Shown: positions 51,951 to 60,576, counted from the first letter of the stretch. The stretch is DNA of 64,000 nucleotides from Micromonospora halophytica (GCF_900090245.1 NZ_FMDN01000026.1:1-64000); one strand, 5' to 3'. A program made the numbers and translations. Notes: generated by a model from the sequence alone, not told the origin.

Positions 51951-52841
51951 TCAGGAGACCGGACGGGCGTATTCCAGCTTCATCGGCCCGTGCAGCGCCG
52001 AAACCTCGGCAACCTCACGCTCCTCGACGATCACGTTACCGCCGTCACCGGCGACGGTCGCGGCCACCCCGCCCGGAATCTTCAACGCCGTGGACATCGT
52101 CGTCGGATCACCGATCACCGTGATCGTGAACGGACCCGACAACGACCGCCCGTCCACCACCAGCGACCCGTTCTGCCCGCCCAGGAAGTACGTCGACGCG
52201 ACGATCCGCACCGGCGAGCCACCGACACCGGAAATCTGCATCGCCTCGGCCCCCGCGCCCCGCAACTCCTGCACCGCGTCCAGGATCCGCTCCGCCGCGA
52301 TCGGCTTCCCACCGGGCACGAACCGGACACTCAACCCCGGCCCCCGCGCCGGCAATGTCCCCGCCAGGATCCCCAACTGGTCCGCCCGCCGCCGGGCCTC
52401 CTCCAACGCCGCCTGCCGACCCTGCTCACCGGAACGCAACTGCCGCTGACTCTCCTCGAGAGCCTCGATGTCCTGCTGCAGTCGCTTCTCCCGCGAATCC
52501 AGATCCGAGAAGATCCGGACCAGGTCCTCCTGCCGCGTCGCCGCCAACGTCGGATCCGTCGACGTCGTCTTCAACTGCACCACCAGGGTGAAGCCCAGCA
52601 ACGCCAACAGCACCGCGATCATCACGCCCGCCGAGCTCAACCGCCCGCCCAACGCGCCCGGACCGCCCTTCACCGGCTCCGGCGGCGCAGCCGCCGCCTC
52701 CGCCAGGTTCACCGTCGCGCCACCGTCGCCGTCGGCATCCGCAACCCGCGCCGGCTCCTCCGGCACCACCAGCGGACTCATCCCGTCCGGATCCGTCGGC
52801 TCCGGCCGCCCCGTCCCGGTCTCCCGCTGCTCGTCGCTCAT
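51951..52841 (-). CDS. DUF881 membrane protein (second copy)
   Basis: 296 residues. Acidic, disordered N terminus (~80 residues), one membrane helix (GVMIAVLLALLGFTLVVQL), an extracytoplasmic coiled coil (FSDLDSREKRLQQDIEALEE), then the DUF881 domain (AERILDAVQELRGAGAEAMQ, SPVRIVASTYFLGG, FTITVIGDPTTMSTAL). Widespread in sporulating Firmicutes and Actinobacteria next to division genes; role unknown. ATG 52841 follows the sbp stop by 10 nt, giving a tightly linked unit. Confidence 0.92.
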   Translation of the reverse strand: MSDEQRETGTGRPEPTDPDGMSPLVVPEEPARVADADGDGGATVNLAEAAAAPPEPVKGGPGALGGRLSSAGVMIAVLLALLGFTLVVQLKTTSTDPTLAATRQEDLVRIFSDLDSREKRLQQDIEALEESQRQLRSGEQGRQAALEEARRRADQLGILAGTLPARGPGLSVRFVPGGKPIAAERILDAVQELRGAGAEAMQISGVGGSPVRIVASTYFLGGQNGSLVVDGRSLSGPFTITVIGDPTTMSTALKIPGGVAATVAGDGGNVIVEEREVAEVSALHGPMKLEYARPVS

Positions 52842-52851
52842 CGCCACAAAC

Positions 52852-53184
52852 CTACGCCCGGAACAGGTGACGACGGATCGCCGCCACGTTGCCGAAGATC
52901 CGCACCCCGAGCACGACCACCACACCGGTGGAGAGCTGACCGCCCACCCCCAACTGGTCGCCCAGATACACGATCAGACCCGCCACCAGCACATTCGAGA
53001 TGAACGACACCACGAACTGCTTGTCGTCGAAGATCCGGTCCAGCTTCGCCCGCACCCCACCGAACACCGCGTCGAGGGCGGCCACCACCGCGATCGGCAG
53101 GTACGGCTGCAACGCGGCGGGCACGGTCGGATCCAAGTAGATCCCGAGAACCACACCGGCGAGCAGCGCCAGCACCGCGATCAT
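52852..53184 (-). CDS. small basic protein Sbp (DUF1290)
   Basis: 110 residues with three predicted membrane segments (MIAVLALLAGVVLGIYL, YLPIAVVAALDAVFGGV, FISNVLVAGLIVYLGDQLG). Near-invariant family motif AALDAVFGGVRAKLDRIFDD. Sbp proteins lie between DUF881 genes in many Gram-positives, including near ftsZ in Bacillus. ATG overlaps the stop of the upstream DUF881 gene (ATGA). Function unknown. Confidence 0.93.
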   Translation of the reverse strand: MIAVLALLAGVVLGIYLDPTVPAALQPYLPIAVVAALDAVFGGVRAKLDRIFDDKQFVVSFISNVLVAGLIVYLGDQLGVGGQLSTGVVVVLGVRIFGNVAAIRRHLFRA

Positions 53185-54128
53185 CGGACACCTCCGGAGG
53201 GGCTGGGAGACGTACCCGGGCCGGCCGGCCCGGGACTGGTCGAACCGACGGCCGCCGACCCCGACAGCGACGGGACCGGACTGACCGAAGGCTGCGCGTA
53301 GCGTAGCCGCGGCTCCGGCGCGGCCGGCAGGGTGAGGTCCTCGGCCTCGCGCACCTGGAACGACAAACCGGTCTGCTTCGCCACCCGACGCATCAGGTAC
53401 GCCGACCGGCTCTCCTCGAACTTGTCCCGCATCGAGCCCGGCCCGATCGCCATCACCTCGTACGGACTCGTCACCGGCCGGAAGTCCACCAGGATCGCCG
53501 CCCCCGCCGAACGGATCGTCGACGTCGCCGTCAACCGCTGACCGTTGATCGCCACCGCCTCGGCCCCGGCGGCCCACAGGTCGTTGGCCACCTTCTGCAG
53601 GTCGGAGTAGATCACCCGGTCCGGACCGGCCTCCGAGTCACCGGTCACCGCGTCGTCCTCCTTGGGCGCGGCGTCGACCATGCGCACCACCACGCCGTCC
53701 CCGCGCACCCGACCCAGACCGGTGCCCGCCTCCAGGTTGCGCAACCGGGCCGCCTGCGAACCGCTCAGCGCGGCGTCCCGCTGGCGCCCCACCTCCTCGC
53801 GCAACCGGTCCGCCCGGGCGGTCATCCGATCGGTCTCCGCCTGCCGCTGCTTGATCTGCGCGATCAGCCCGGCCCGTGCCTGGCTGCGGCTCGGCTCCTC
53901 GGCCAGGGTCTCCCGGTACGCCACCGCGAACAGGAACCCGACCACCACGATCACCAGGACGCTGACCGCCCGCGCCGACGCGCCCCGCCACCCGGACGGC
54001 GACGGGGACTCCCGCCGTCGGGCCGCCGCGTCGGCGTACCCCGGGTCCAGCGGGTTGCGGAACAGTTCGGTGAGGAAGTCCGGGGTGAAGACGCGCGCCG
54101 GGCGGGCGGAGTCCGGGCCGGCGCTCAT
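53181..54128 (-). CDS. DUF881 membrane protein (first copy)
   Basis: 315 residues. Short cytoplasmic N terminus, membrane helix (AVSVLVIVVVGFLFAVAYRE), coiled coil (AGLIAQIKQRQAETDRMTAR), then DUF881 (VIYSDLQKVANDLWAAGAEA, INGQRLTATSTIRSAGAAIL, SPYEVMAIGPGSMRDKFEES). It ends in a Pro/Ser-rich tail. ATG overlaps the pgsA stop (ATGA) and its own stop overlaps the sbp ATG, so pgsA, DUF881 and sbp are one translation-coupled operon. Confidence 0.92.
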   Translation of the reverse strand: MSAGPDSARPARVFTPDFLTELFRNPLDPGYADAAARRRESPSPSGWRGASARAVSVLVIVVVGFLFAVAYRETLAEEPSRSQARAGLIAQIKQRQAETDRMTARADRLREEVGRQRDAALSGSQAARLRNLEAGTGLGRVRGDGVVVRMVDAAPKEDDAVTGDSEAGPDRVIYSDLQKVANDLWAAGAEAVAINGQRLTATSTIRSAGAAILVDFRPVTSPYEVMAIGPGSMRDKFEESRSAYLMRRVAKQTGLSFQVREAEDLTLPAAPEPRLRYAQPSVSPVPSLSGSAAVGSTSPGPAGPGTSPSPSGGVR

Positions 54129-54766
54129 GCCGCCGCTCCCCCGGACCGGGCCCGCACCGCCCGGACCAGCCGTCCGGCCTGGACCACGTACATCCCGCCG
54201 GCGACCCAGTAGAGCACCAGACCCCACCAGGCCAGCCCCCAGCCGATCGCCGAGGCGGCGGTCGCCACCGCCGTCACGGTCTCCGCCAGCAGCAGGATCG
54301 GGAAGGCCGCCAGGAGCAGGAAGGTGGCCGTCTTGCCCACGTAGTGCACCGGCGGCGGGCCGTAGCCGTGGCGGCGCAGCACCGCCAACGAGCCGAGCAG
54401 CAGCAGCTCGCGGGCCAGCAGCGCGGCGGTGAACTGCCACGGCACCACCTCGCGGGCGGTGAAGGCGAGCAGGGTGGCCAGGATGTAGAGCCGGTCGGCG
54501 AGGGGGTCCAGCAGCTCACCGAGGCGGCTGACCTGGCGGAGCCGGCGGGCGATCCAGCCGTCGACCCAGTCGGTGGTGCCGCCGACGGCCAGCACCACGA
54601 TCGCCGCCACGTCGGCCTCGGCCACCAGGAACAGGTAGAGGAACAGGGGCACGCCGAGCAGCCGGACGGCGCTGATCAGGTTCGGCAGGGTCAGCACCTG
54701 GTCACCGGCGACGGTGACCCCGCCCGAGCCGTGCGGATGCTCTGTCCGAGCCGGCCGACGCGACAC
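54125..54766 (-). CDS. pgsA: CDP-alcohol phosphatidyltransferase (PgsA-like)
   Basis: 213 residues, about six membrane segments. Signature DWVDGWIARRLRQVSRLGEL LDPLADRLY follows the DGx2ARx8Gx3Dx3D rule with all Asp present. It transfers a phosphatidyl group from CDP-diacylglycerol, most likely to glycerol-3-phosphate. GTG start at 54766. It is the first gene of the operon running to gcvH and beyond; the long untranslated stretch upstream may hold the promoter. Confidence 0.88.
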   Translation of the reverse strand: MSRRPARTEHPHGSGGVTVAGDQVLTLPNLISAVRLLGVPLFLYLFLVAEADVAAIVVLAVGGTTDWVDGWIARRLRQVSRLGELLDPLADRLYILATLLAFTAREVVPWQFTAALLARELLLLGSLAVLRRHGYGPPPVHYVGKTATFLLLAAFPILLLAETVTAVATAASAIGWGLAWWGLVLYWVAGGMYVVQAGRLVRAVRARSGGAAA

Positions 54767-55051
54767 CGAACCTCCCTCCGCAGCACGAACCGGGTGCCCG
54801 TGTGGGACACCTCGGTGGGACGTGCGCGCTGACGGGCCGGCCAGCGCCGGCGCCTCGGCGATCCCGGGCTGGGACCTCCCCCTGGTGCCGGCTTCGGTGT
54901 CGTGACCGTTGGCCGGCGAGTTGCCACTATATCGGGCTCACGTCTGCGCTCCCTGACCGCGTGTTCGCGTCGTCGAACGCTGCCCCTTGTGTGTTCCGTC
55001 ACTACCGATAGGGCGTCCTAGGATACTAGTCGTTCAGGTAGGAACGCGCGA
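54767..55051. other. leader/promoter region of the pgsA operon
   Basis: About 285 nt without a supported gene. AT-rich patches occur near 54930 (ACTATAT) and 54995-55030 (ACTACCGATAGGG, TAGGATACTAGTC). The last could carry a minus-strand promoter (TATCCT or CTATCG boxes) giving a leader of roughly 200-260 nt. No known riboswitch is recognised. Confidence 0.4.
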
Positions 55052-55066
55052 CCCTCGAGTCGAGGG
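55052..55066. terminator. short hairpin after the MarR gene
   Basis: CCCTCGA and TCGAGGG (7-bp arms) around one base, 10 nt beyond the MarR stop. Weak as an RNA hairpin; a DNA dyad is possible. Confidence 0.4.
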
Positions 55067-55075
55067 ACGGAGAGG

Positions 55076-55549
55076 TCAGGCAGTGAGGGCGGTGGCGTCG
55101 GTGCTCGGCTCCACCGCAGCCCCCGCCTCGACCGCCTGGCCGAAGGCGAGCAGCGCGAGCAGCAGCTCGTGCTGGGTGCGCGCCGGCATCCGGTCGAGCA
55201 CCGCCTGCACCGCACGGTGCCGGCGCTCCTTCAGCTCCCGCAGCAGCGTCTGCGCCGCTGCGGTGGGCACCAGCCGGACCTCACGCCGGTCACGGGGATC
55301 CGCCACCCGTCGCAGCAGGCCGGTGGCCTCCAGCCGGTCGCAGAGCCGGCTGGCCGACGACGGCACGACGTCCAACAGCTCCGCCAGCCGGTTCACGTTG
55401 GTCTCCGGCCGCTCGGTGATCAGGGAGAGTACCCGCAGCTGGGTCGGCGGAACGGCCACCTGGTGCCGGGACGTGGCCGAGTCGAGCACACCGATCAGCG
55501 CCTCAGCCGCAGCGTCGATCGCCGCGGCGAGATTCGGAGGTCGATCCAC
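55076..55549 (-). CDS. MarR family regulator
   Basis: 157 residues. HTH VPPTQLRVLSLITERPETNV then NRLAELLDVVPSSASRLCDR and LLRRVADPRDRREVRLVPTA (wing with DxRD). Alpha-helical ends for dimerisation. GTG start at 55549. It lies 42 nt downstream of the SpoIIE-type phosphatase gene on the same strand, suggesting co-transcription; such pairs are frequent in Streptomyces-like genomes, where MarR and PP2C proteins act on stress-related outputs. Confidence 0.88.
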   Translation of the reverse strand: MDRPPNLAAAIDAAAEALIGVLDSATSRHQVAVPPTQLRVLSLITERPETNVNRLAELLDVVPSSASRLCDRLEATGLLRRVADPRDRREVRLVPTAAAQTLLRELKERRHRAVQAVLDRMPARTQHELLLALLAFGQAVEAGAAVEPSTDATALTA

Positions 55550-55591
55550 CCGCTGTCCCCTGCGATTGTCCCGCTCGTACCTGCCGGTCGG

Positions 55592-56770
55592 TCACCGTCC
55601 GCCCGGACCGCTGGCACCGAGCCAGTCCAGGCAGACGACAACGGCGTCGTCACGCAGGTCGGTCTCGGCGTGGTAGGCGAACAGCTCGCGCATCACCGTA
55701 CCAACCGCCTCCGTGGCCGGCTGCAGCCGTGTGGACCGCATCGACCGGGCCATCGCCCGCTCCCCGTAGGCCTCCTGTCCACCCGGCTGCGCGGCGTACA
55801 CCCCGTCGCTGACCACGAAGAGGCGGTCCCCCGGCACCAGGTCGAACTCCTGCACCGCGTACCGGGTCTCGGCGAACATGCCCAGCGGGAGCTGACGCTC
55901 CAGCTCGATCGGGGTGACCGTGCCCCCGCGCACGCGCAGCAGGTGGGGAGAGCCGGCGTCCACGGCGCGGACCCGCCCGGTCGCCGTCTCCACCGCCAGC
56001 AGCAGCGTGGCCACGTGCCGCCGCCCCCGGTGCTGGTAGAAGATGGTGTCCGAGGCCAGCTCGGCCTGCTCCACCAACCCGCCGCCCGAGCGGCGGGCGT
56101 TGCGCATCGCGTTCACGGTCAGGGCGGTCAGCAGCGACGCCGCGATCCCGGTGCCGGTGCCGTTGAGCACGGTGAGGGTCAGCCGCCCGTCGTCCACCGC
56201 CCAGTCGAAGTGGTCACCGCCGACGGTGTACGCCGGTTCGAGCTGCCCCGCCAGCAGGAACGCCTCGTGCCGGACGCTGCGCCCGGGCAGCAGGTCCCAC
56301 TGCATCTCCGCGGCCATGCTGAGCCGCTCGCGACGCCGAGCCCGCCGGTAGCGGTCGGTCTCCCGGTCGGCCGCGCGCAGGGCGGTGGCGAGTTCCCCGG
56401 CGACCTCCCCCACCTCGCCCACCGTCGCGGCGTCCGGCGCGGCGGTCAGCTCGACCAGGAGCGCGCCCAACCGCTCCCCCCAGGCGGTCACCGGCACCCA
56501 GATCCGGCAGTGACCGTCGTCGCGGGCGTCCAACACCGGCTGCTGGCTGCTGAAGCAGCGCTGCGCGACACCTGCGCAGGCCAGGAAGCCCGCCTCCGGC
56601 AGTTGCGTGCCGAGCACCGGCCACAGCCCGCTGATCCGGTAGTCGGCGAGGAAGACCTCCACGCGCGACGCGGCGAGCATCGACCGGAGCGCCCGGTCCG
56701 TGGTCTCCACCAGTTGGTCCGGTGGAGCCCCGCGCAGCGCACGGGACACCGCGGCGGGCACGTCCGGCAT
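55592..56770 (-). CDS. PP2C/SpoIIE-type serine phosphatase with N-terminal GAF-like domain
   Basis: 392 residues. Residues 1-150 look like a GAF-type sensor (RALRSMLAASRVEVFLADYR ... HCRIWVPVTAWGERLGALLV). A signalling helix (RRARRRERLSMAAEMQWDLL) leads to the SpoIIE domain: AYTVGGDHFDWAVDDGRLTL (metal Asp), LNGTGTGIAASLL, ATLLLAVETATGRVRAVDAG, FVVSDGVYAAQPGG, RDDAVVVCLDW. It would dephosphorylate anti-sigma antagonists or similar. GGAAGGA precedes ATG; a TATGAT -10 box lies at 56808-56813. Confidence 0.9.
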   Translation of the reverse strand: MPDVPAAVSRALRGAPPDQLVETTDRALRSMLAASRVEVFLADYRISGLWPVLGTQLPEAGFLACAGVAQRCFSSQQPVLDARDDGHCRIWVPVTAWGERLGALLVELTAAPDAATVGEVGEVAGELATALRAADRETDRYRRARRRERLSMAAEMQWDLLPGRSVRHEAFLLAGQLEPAYTVGGDHFDWAVDDGRLTLTVLNGTGTGIAASLLTALTVNAMRNARRSGGGLVEQAELASDTIFYQHRGRRHVATLLLAVETATGRVRAVDAGSPHLLRVRGGTVTPIELERQLPLGMFAETRYAVQEFDLVPGDRLFVVSDGVYAAQPGGQEAYGERAMARSMRSTRLQPATEAVGTVMRELFAYHAETDLRDDAVVVCLDWLGASGPGGR

Positions 56771-56834
56771 GTTCGTCCTTCCGAGGATTTCTTGCTACAG
56801 GGCAAGCATCATACGGAGGGCCGGACCCGCCAGG

Positions 56835-57581
56835 TCACCCGGCCGGCTTGACCGCCAGACCACCGTGGAAGGCGTCCGGCACCGCCGCCGGTACGCCGTC
56901 CACCCGCCACCGCGACACCGCGACGATGCCGTCGCGCGTCGGCGTCCACCGGCCCAGCAGCGGACCGAACGACGCCGGGTCGCGCATCCGGAACTGCGGC
57001 CCCATCATGGCCAGCGCCTCCGGATACCCGGCCAGTTCCTCGCTGTCGAAGTCGAACGCCAGGAAGCTGCCCGGCGACACCGCCTCGTAGATCTCCTCCA
57101 GGGTGCGGGCCAGCGTCGCGTCGTCGAGGAACGCCGCCAGCCCGAGGAAGACCACCCCGACCGGCCTCCTCCCCCAGCCCGGGACGAAGCGGTGCAACTG
57201 CGCCCGGTCCAGCGTGCCGATGTCGGTGGCGTCACCGTAGCCGTAGCCGGCACGGTCGTTGTCGGCCAGGATCTGCTGGCCGAGCCGTACGGTCACCGGA
57301 TCGACGTCGGTGTAGAGCACGCTCGCCGCGGTGGCCACCTCGTGCACGTTGCCCCGGGTCGGCAACCCCGCGCCGAGGACCAGGAAGCCGTCCACGCCGG
57401 CGTCGGCGATCGCCGCCACGGCTCGGCCGAGGAAGGCCCGCAGGTCGCGGAAGATGGCCGCGCAGGGGCCGTACGCCCCCTCGAACGCGCGGGCGGCGGC
57501 CACGTCCACCGGGTAGTGGTGCTCACCGCCCAACCAGAAATCGATCATGCGGGCAGTACTCGGCTGCTCCGGCTCAGCCAT
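56835..57581 (-). CDS. SAM-dependent methyltransferase, DUF574 family
   Basis: 248 residues. Opening TARMIDFWLGGEHHYPVDVA and FLGRAVAAIADAGVDGFLVLGAGLP are family signatures (Streptomyces proteins with this pattern are numerous). The SAM pocket is GLPTRGNVHEVA ... VLYTDVDPVTV. The substrate is unknown. GGGAG lies 8 nt before ATG 57581. It is divergent from the universal stress protein gene. Confidence 0.87.
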   Translation of the reverse strand: MAEPEQPSTARMIDFWLGGEHHYPVDVAAARAFEGAYGPCAAIFRDLRAFLGRAVAAIADAGVDGFLVLGAGLPTRGNVHEVATAASVLYTDVDPVTVRLGQQILADNDRAGYGYGDATDIGTLDRAQLHRFVPGWGRRPVGVVFLGLAAFLDDATLARTLEEIYEAVSPGSFLAFDFDSEELAGYPEALAMMGPQFRMRDPASFGPLLGRWTPTRDGIVAVSRWRVDGVPAAVPDAFHGGLAVKPAG

Positions 57582-57698
57582 CGACGGCACTCCCTTCAGG
57601 CCGGTGGCCGCCAGCGTATCGACGCCGGCCGTCGTGGCGGTATCGGCCCGACGACAGCCCGCAGCCCGCGATACTGGTCGCACAGGAGGTGGACGGAC

Positions 57699-58580
57699 GT
57701 GAACTCGGCTGACGGCGCGGCGGTCGTGGTGGGCGTGGACGGCTCCGAGTCGGCCCAGCGCGCGATACGGCTCGCCGCCGCGGAGGCGGCCCGCCGCAAC
57801 CGGCCGCTGCGGGTGGTGCACGGGTTCATCTGGCCACTGCTGCGGGTGCCCGTCGGCCGCGCCTCCGCGAGCCCACCCGGGGGCGGGCTGCGCCACCAGG
57901 CCGAGCGCGTGGTGGCCGACGCGGTCGCCGAGGCCGAGGCGGCCGCGCCCGGGATCCGGGTGACCGGCGAGATCATCGACGGAGAGGCGTCCGCCGTCCT
58001 GCTCGGCGAGACCCCCACCGCCGTCATGGTCGTGCTCGGCGACCGGGGACTGGGCGGATTCGCCTCCCTGATCGTCGGCTCCGTCGCCGTCCAGGTGGCC
58101 ACGCACGCCGACTGCCCGGTGCTGGTCGCCCGCGGCGAGGAGCACCCCGGCGGACCGGTGGTGGTCGGCGTCGACGGCTCACCGGCTTCCCGCCGGGCGG
58201 TGCAGTTCGCCGCCGAGCAGGCGAGCCTGCGCGGCACCGGCCTGCACGCCGTGCACGCGTACCGGCATCCGGTCTCCCGAGGCCCGGGCGACATGCAGCC
58301 GCTGGTCTACGACGAGTCGGAACTGCGCGACGAGGAGCAGCGGGTGCTCGCCGAGTCCCTCGCCGGCATCCACGAACGCCACCCGGACCTCGCGGTCACC
58401 CACGAGGTGGTCCGGGCGCGGCCGGTCGCCGCGCTCACCGAGGCCTCGAAGCGGGCCCTGTTGACGGTGGTCGGGGGCCGGGGGCGCGGCGAACTGAGCG
58501 GGCTGCTGCTCGGCTCGGTGAGTCAGGGAGTGCTGCACCACAGCGCCAGCCCGGTCGCCGTGGTGCGGGCCCCCGACTGA
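57699..58580 (+). CDS. tandem universal stress protein
   Basis: 293 residues, two UspA domains (about 1-145 and 150-293). Each has VVVGVDGS at strand 1 and a C-terminal ATP-binding signature: GDRGLGGFASLIVGSVAVQV and GGRGRGELSGLLLGSVSQGV. ATP-binding tandem USPs in Actinobacteria respond to hypoxia and stationary phase. AGGAGGT lies 8 nt before GTG 57699. It lies a few kb from no recognisable dormancy genes. Confidence 0.92.
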   Translation: MNSADGAAVVVGVDGSESAQRAIRLAAAEAARRNRPLRVVHGFIWPLLRVPVGRASASPPGGGLRHQAERVVADAVAEAEAAAPGIRVTGEIIDGEASAVLLGETPTAVMVVLGDRGLGGFASLIVGSVAVQVATHADCPVLVARGEEHPGGPVVVGVDGSPASRRAVQFAAEQASLRGTGLHAVHAYRHPVSRGPGDMQPLVYDESELRDEEQRVLAESLAGIHERHPDLAVTHEVVRARPVAALTEASKRALLTVVGGRGRGELSGLLLGSVSQGVLHHSASPVAVVRAPD

Positions 58581-58652
58581 ACGGTTGGCCCGGCCGCAGA
58601 CGGGTAGACGGCCCGGGTACGGCACGCGGTGACAGCGACCGAGGAGGCGGCG

Positions 58653-58860
58653 ATGCCAGGACCACGGCCGGGAAGCAACGCGTACGACAAGGAACGCGCG
58701 GCTGCGCGACATGGTCGAGCAGTCCGGGCGGGCGGCCGACCAGGAGGCGAACCAGGTCGCCAACCGGATCCTCCAGGAGGATCGCGGCCAGCGGGGCGTG
58801 GTCCGGGGCGAACGGACCTTCGGCCCCAAGGGTGAACGCGAACCCGGCGACCCGAAGTGA
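58653..58860 (+). pseudogene. small hydrophilic protein gene with a frameshift
   Basis: ATG 58653 with GAGGAGG 5 nt upstream begins MPGPRPGSNAYDKE. After about 58695 natural-looking coding continues in another frame: LRDMVEQSGRAADQEANQV, ANRILQEDRGQRGVVRGERT and FGPKGEREPGDPK, ending at 58860. The total length, 208 nt, is one base over a multiple of three, so one inserted base (or two lost) explains it. The stop overlaps the GTG of the next gene, as in an intact operon. Confidence 0.6.
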
Positions 58861-59333
58861 GGGCGTCCGGCCTGGTCGACGGGGCGATCGCCGGCGCGGT
58901 CGGCAGCGCCGCGTTGAACGTCGTGAGCTACCTCGACATGGTGGTCCGGGCACGGCCGGCGAGCAGCACCCCGGACGAGACCGCCCGCCGGCTGGCCGAG
59001 ACGGCGCATGTGGACCTCGGGCCCGAGGACCGGGCGGCCAACCGCCGCTCGGGCCTCGGGCCCGTGCTCGGCTACGGGACGGGCATCGCCGTCGCCGCGC
59101 TCCTCGGAGCGCTCGCGGGCGGCCGCCGGGCGCCCCTGCCCGTCGGCCCGGTGCTGCTCGGTGGTGCGGTGATGGCCATCTCCGACGGGTCGATGACGGC
59201 CCTCGGGGTGACCGATCCGCGCACCTGGCGGCGCACCGACTGGGTGGCCGACATCGTGCCGCACCTGGCGTACGGAATGGCGGTCGCAGCCACCTGGAAC
59301 CGGCTGCGACCGCCATCCGGGCGCAGGCGTTAG
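58857..59333 (+). CDS. small polytopic membrane protein
   Basis: 158 residues with about four hydrophobic segments (VDGAIAGAVGSAALNVVSYL, LGYGTGIAVAALLGALAG, PVGPVLLGGAVMAISDGSMT, VPHLAYGMAVAATW) and a hydrophilic first loop. GTG overlaps the preceding stop (GTGA). It resembles uncharacterised actinobacterial membrane proteins; family not known to me. Confidence 0.65.
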   Translation: MRASGLVDGAIAGAVGSAALNVVSYLDMVVRARPASSTPDETARRLAETAHVDLGPEDRAANRRSGLGPVLGYGTGIAVAALLGALAGGRRAPLPVGPVLLGGAVMAISDGSMTALGVTDPRTWRRTDWVADIVPHLAYGMAVAATWNRLRPPSGRRR

Positions 59334-59536
59334 GCCCTCGCGTCGCTCTCGTCGTCGGCGACCGGCTCACCGGCCGGGCCGTACGGCGACACCTGCCCCT
59401 TGGGCACGGGCCTGCCCCGGTCACCGGTCGAGTGGCTCCTGTTGCGCGGATGACCGGTCGGTCGGGGTCCCTTGCTGTCCTGACTGGTCGCACCCCTGTC
59501 GTTGCGCCGGAACTCCTCCTGCTGCGGTTGCACCAC
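59330..59536 (-). CDS. small hydrophilic protein, unrecognised
   Basis: 68 residues, rich in Arg, Pro, Gly, Ser and charged residues (QQEEFRRNDRGATSQDSKGP ... VADDESDARA), probably disordered. AAGGAG lies 7 nt before GTG 59536. Its 3' end overlaps the convergent membrane-protein gene by 4 nt. No function can be suggested. Confidence 0.5.
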   Translation of the reverse strand: MVQPQQEEFRRNDRGATSQDSKGPRPTGHPRNRSHSTGDRGRPVPKGQVSPYGPAGEPVADDESDARA

Positions 59537-59666
59537 GACGTCTCTCCTTCCCGGTGGGAAGCACGCGGCCGTCGGCCGCGCACTCGTGCGGCTTACCCGC
59601 CGCCGTGGCGCGCATTCGGGCCCCGCCGGCCGGGCTGATCCGCGCCGGGGTGGGTACAGCACGGTG

Positions 59667-60320
59667 ATGGGGGACGAACGCCGGGTGGCCCGGGTCCTGT
59701 TGGACCGGCAGGGCCGCACGTACGCCGAGGAGGCCGGCATCAGGCTGACCGACCGACCGGGACCGCTCTACCAGCTGCTGGTGCTGGCCACGCTGCTGAG
59801 CACCCGGATCCGGGCCCAGGTGGCGGTGGCCGCCGCGCGGGAGCTGTTCGGCGCCGGCTGGCGTACCCCGCAGGCGATGGAGGCGGCGGGCTGGCAGGAC
59901 CGGGTCGACGCGCTGGGTCGCGGCCACTACCGCCGCTACGACGAACGGACCGCGACGATGCTGGGCACCGGCGCTCGGCTCTGCCTGGACCGCTGGCACG
60001 GTGACCTGCGGCGGCTGCACCGCGAGGCGGGCGGCGAGCCGGGCATGCTGCGCCGGCTGCTGACCGAGTTCCCCGGCATCGGTCCGACCGGCGCGGACAT
60101 CTTCCTGCGCGAGGCGCAGACGGTCTGGCCGGACGTGCGCCCGTACGCCGACCGGCGCGCCCTCGCCGGGGCCCGGCGGCTCGGGCTGCCGGCGAACCCG
60201 CGCGGGCTGGCCGGCCTGGTCGGCGAGGCCGACTTCGGGCGGCTCGCGTCGGCGCTGGTGCGGGTGGCCCTCGGCGAGGAGTCCGCAGGGGAGGTCAGCC
60301 GCACGGCGGCGGCCCGGTGA
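59667..60320 (+). CDS. HhH-GPD superfamily DNA glycosylase-like protein
   Basis: 217 residues. The fold is indicated by LYQLLVLATLLSTRIRAQVA at the N terminus and the helix-hairpin-helix LLTEFPGIGPTGADIFLREA. The catalytic Lys of endonuclease III-type enzymes (after the hairpin, GxGxKT) is replaced by Thr-Gly, and no C-terminal [4Fe-4S] Cys cluster is present (only one Cys). An Asp in PYADRRALAG may be the catalytic acid. It may be monofunctional or have lost activity. Confidence 0.8.
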   Translation: MGDERRVARVLLDRQGRTYAEEAGIRLTDRPGPLYQLLVLATLLSTRIRAQVAVAAARELFGAGWRTPQAMEAAGWQDRVDALGRGHYRRYDERTATMLGTGARLCLDRWHGDLRRLHREAGGEPGMLRRLLTEFPGIGPTGADIFLREAQTVWPDVRPYADRRALAGARRLGLPANPRGLAGLVGEADFGRLASALVRVALGEESAGEVSRTAAAR

Positions 60321-60323
60321 GCC

Positions 60324-60497
60324 TCACTTGACCGGCTTGTCGCCCGGCTTGGTGAGGTTCCAGACCAGCAGCGAGGCGAGCAGGGCGAGCAGCACCACTC
60401 CCCCGGAGACCCCGCCGCCCTCCTCCGCGCCGCTGCGCCCGGTCACCCCGAAGTAGATCACCGCGAGCCCGGCGAGCACCGCCAGGAACGTCCGCAT
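60324..60497 (-). CDS. small two-helix membrane protein
   Basis: 57 residues: MRTFLAVLAGLAVIYFGVTG, a Glu/Gly loop (RSGAEEGGGVSG), then GVVLLALLASLLVWNLTKPG. Two helices with short loops. AAGGA lies 7 nt before ATG 60497. Function unknown. Convergent with the HhH gene, ending 4 nt after it. Confidence 0.6.
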   Translation of the reverse strand: MRTFLAVLAGLAVIYFGVTGRSGAEEGGGVSGGVVLLALLASLLVWNLTKPGDKPVK

Positions 60498-60576
60498 GCC
60501 TCGGTCCTTCACGCCCGCACCGTACGTCCGTCCGCCGGCCGGGACGCGGTGGTTCACGTCCCGTCACCCGTGCGGG

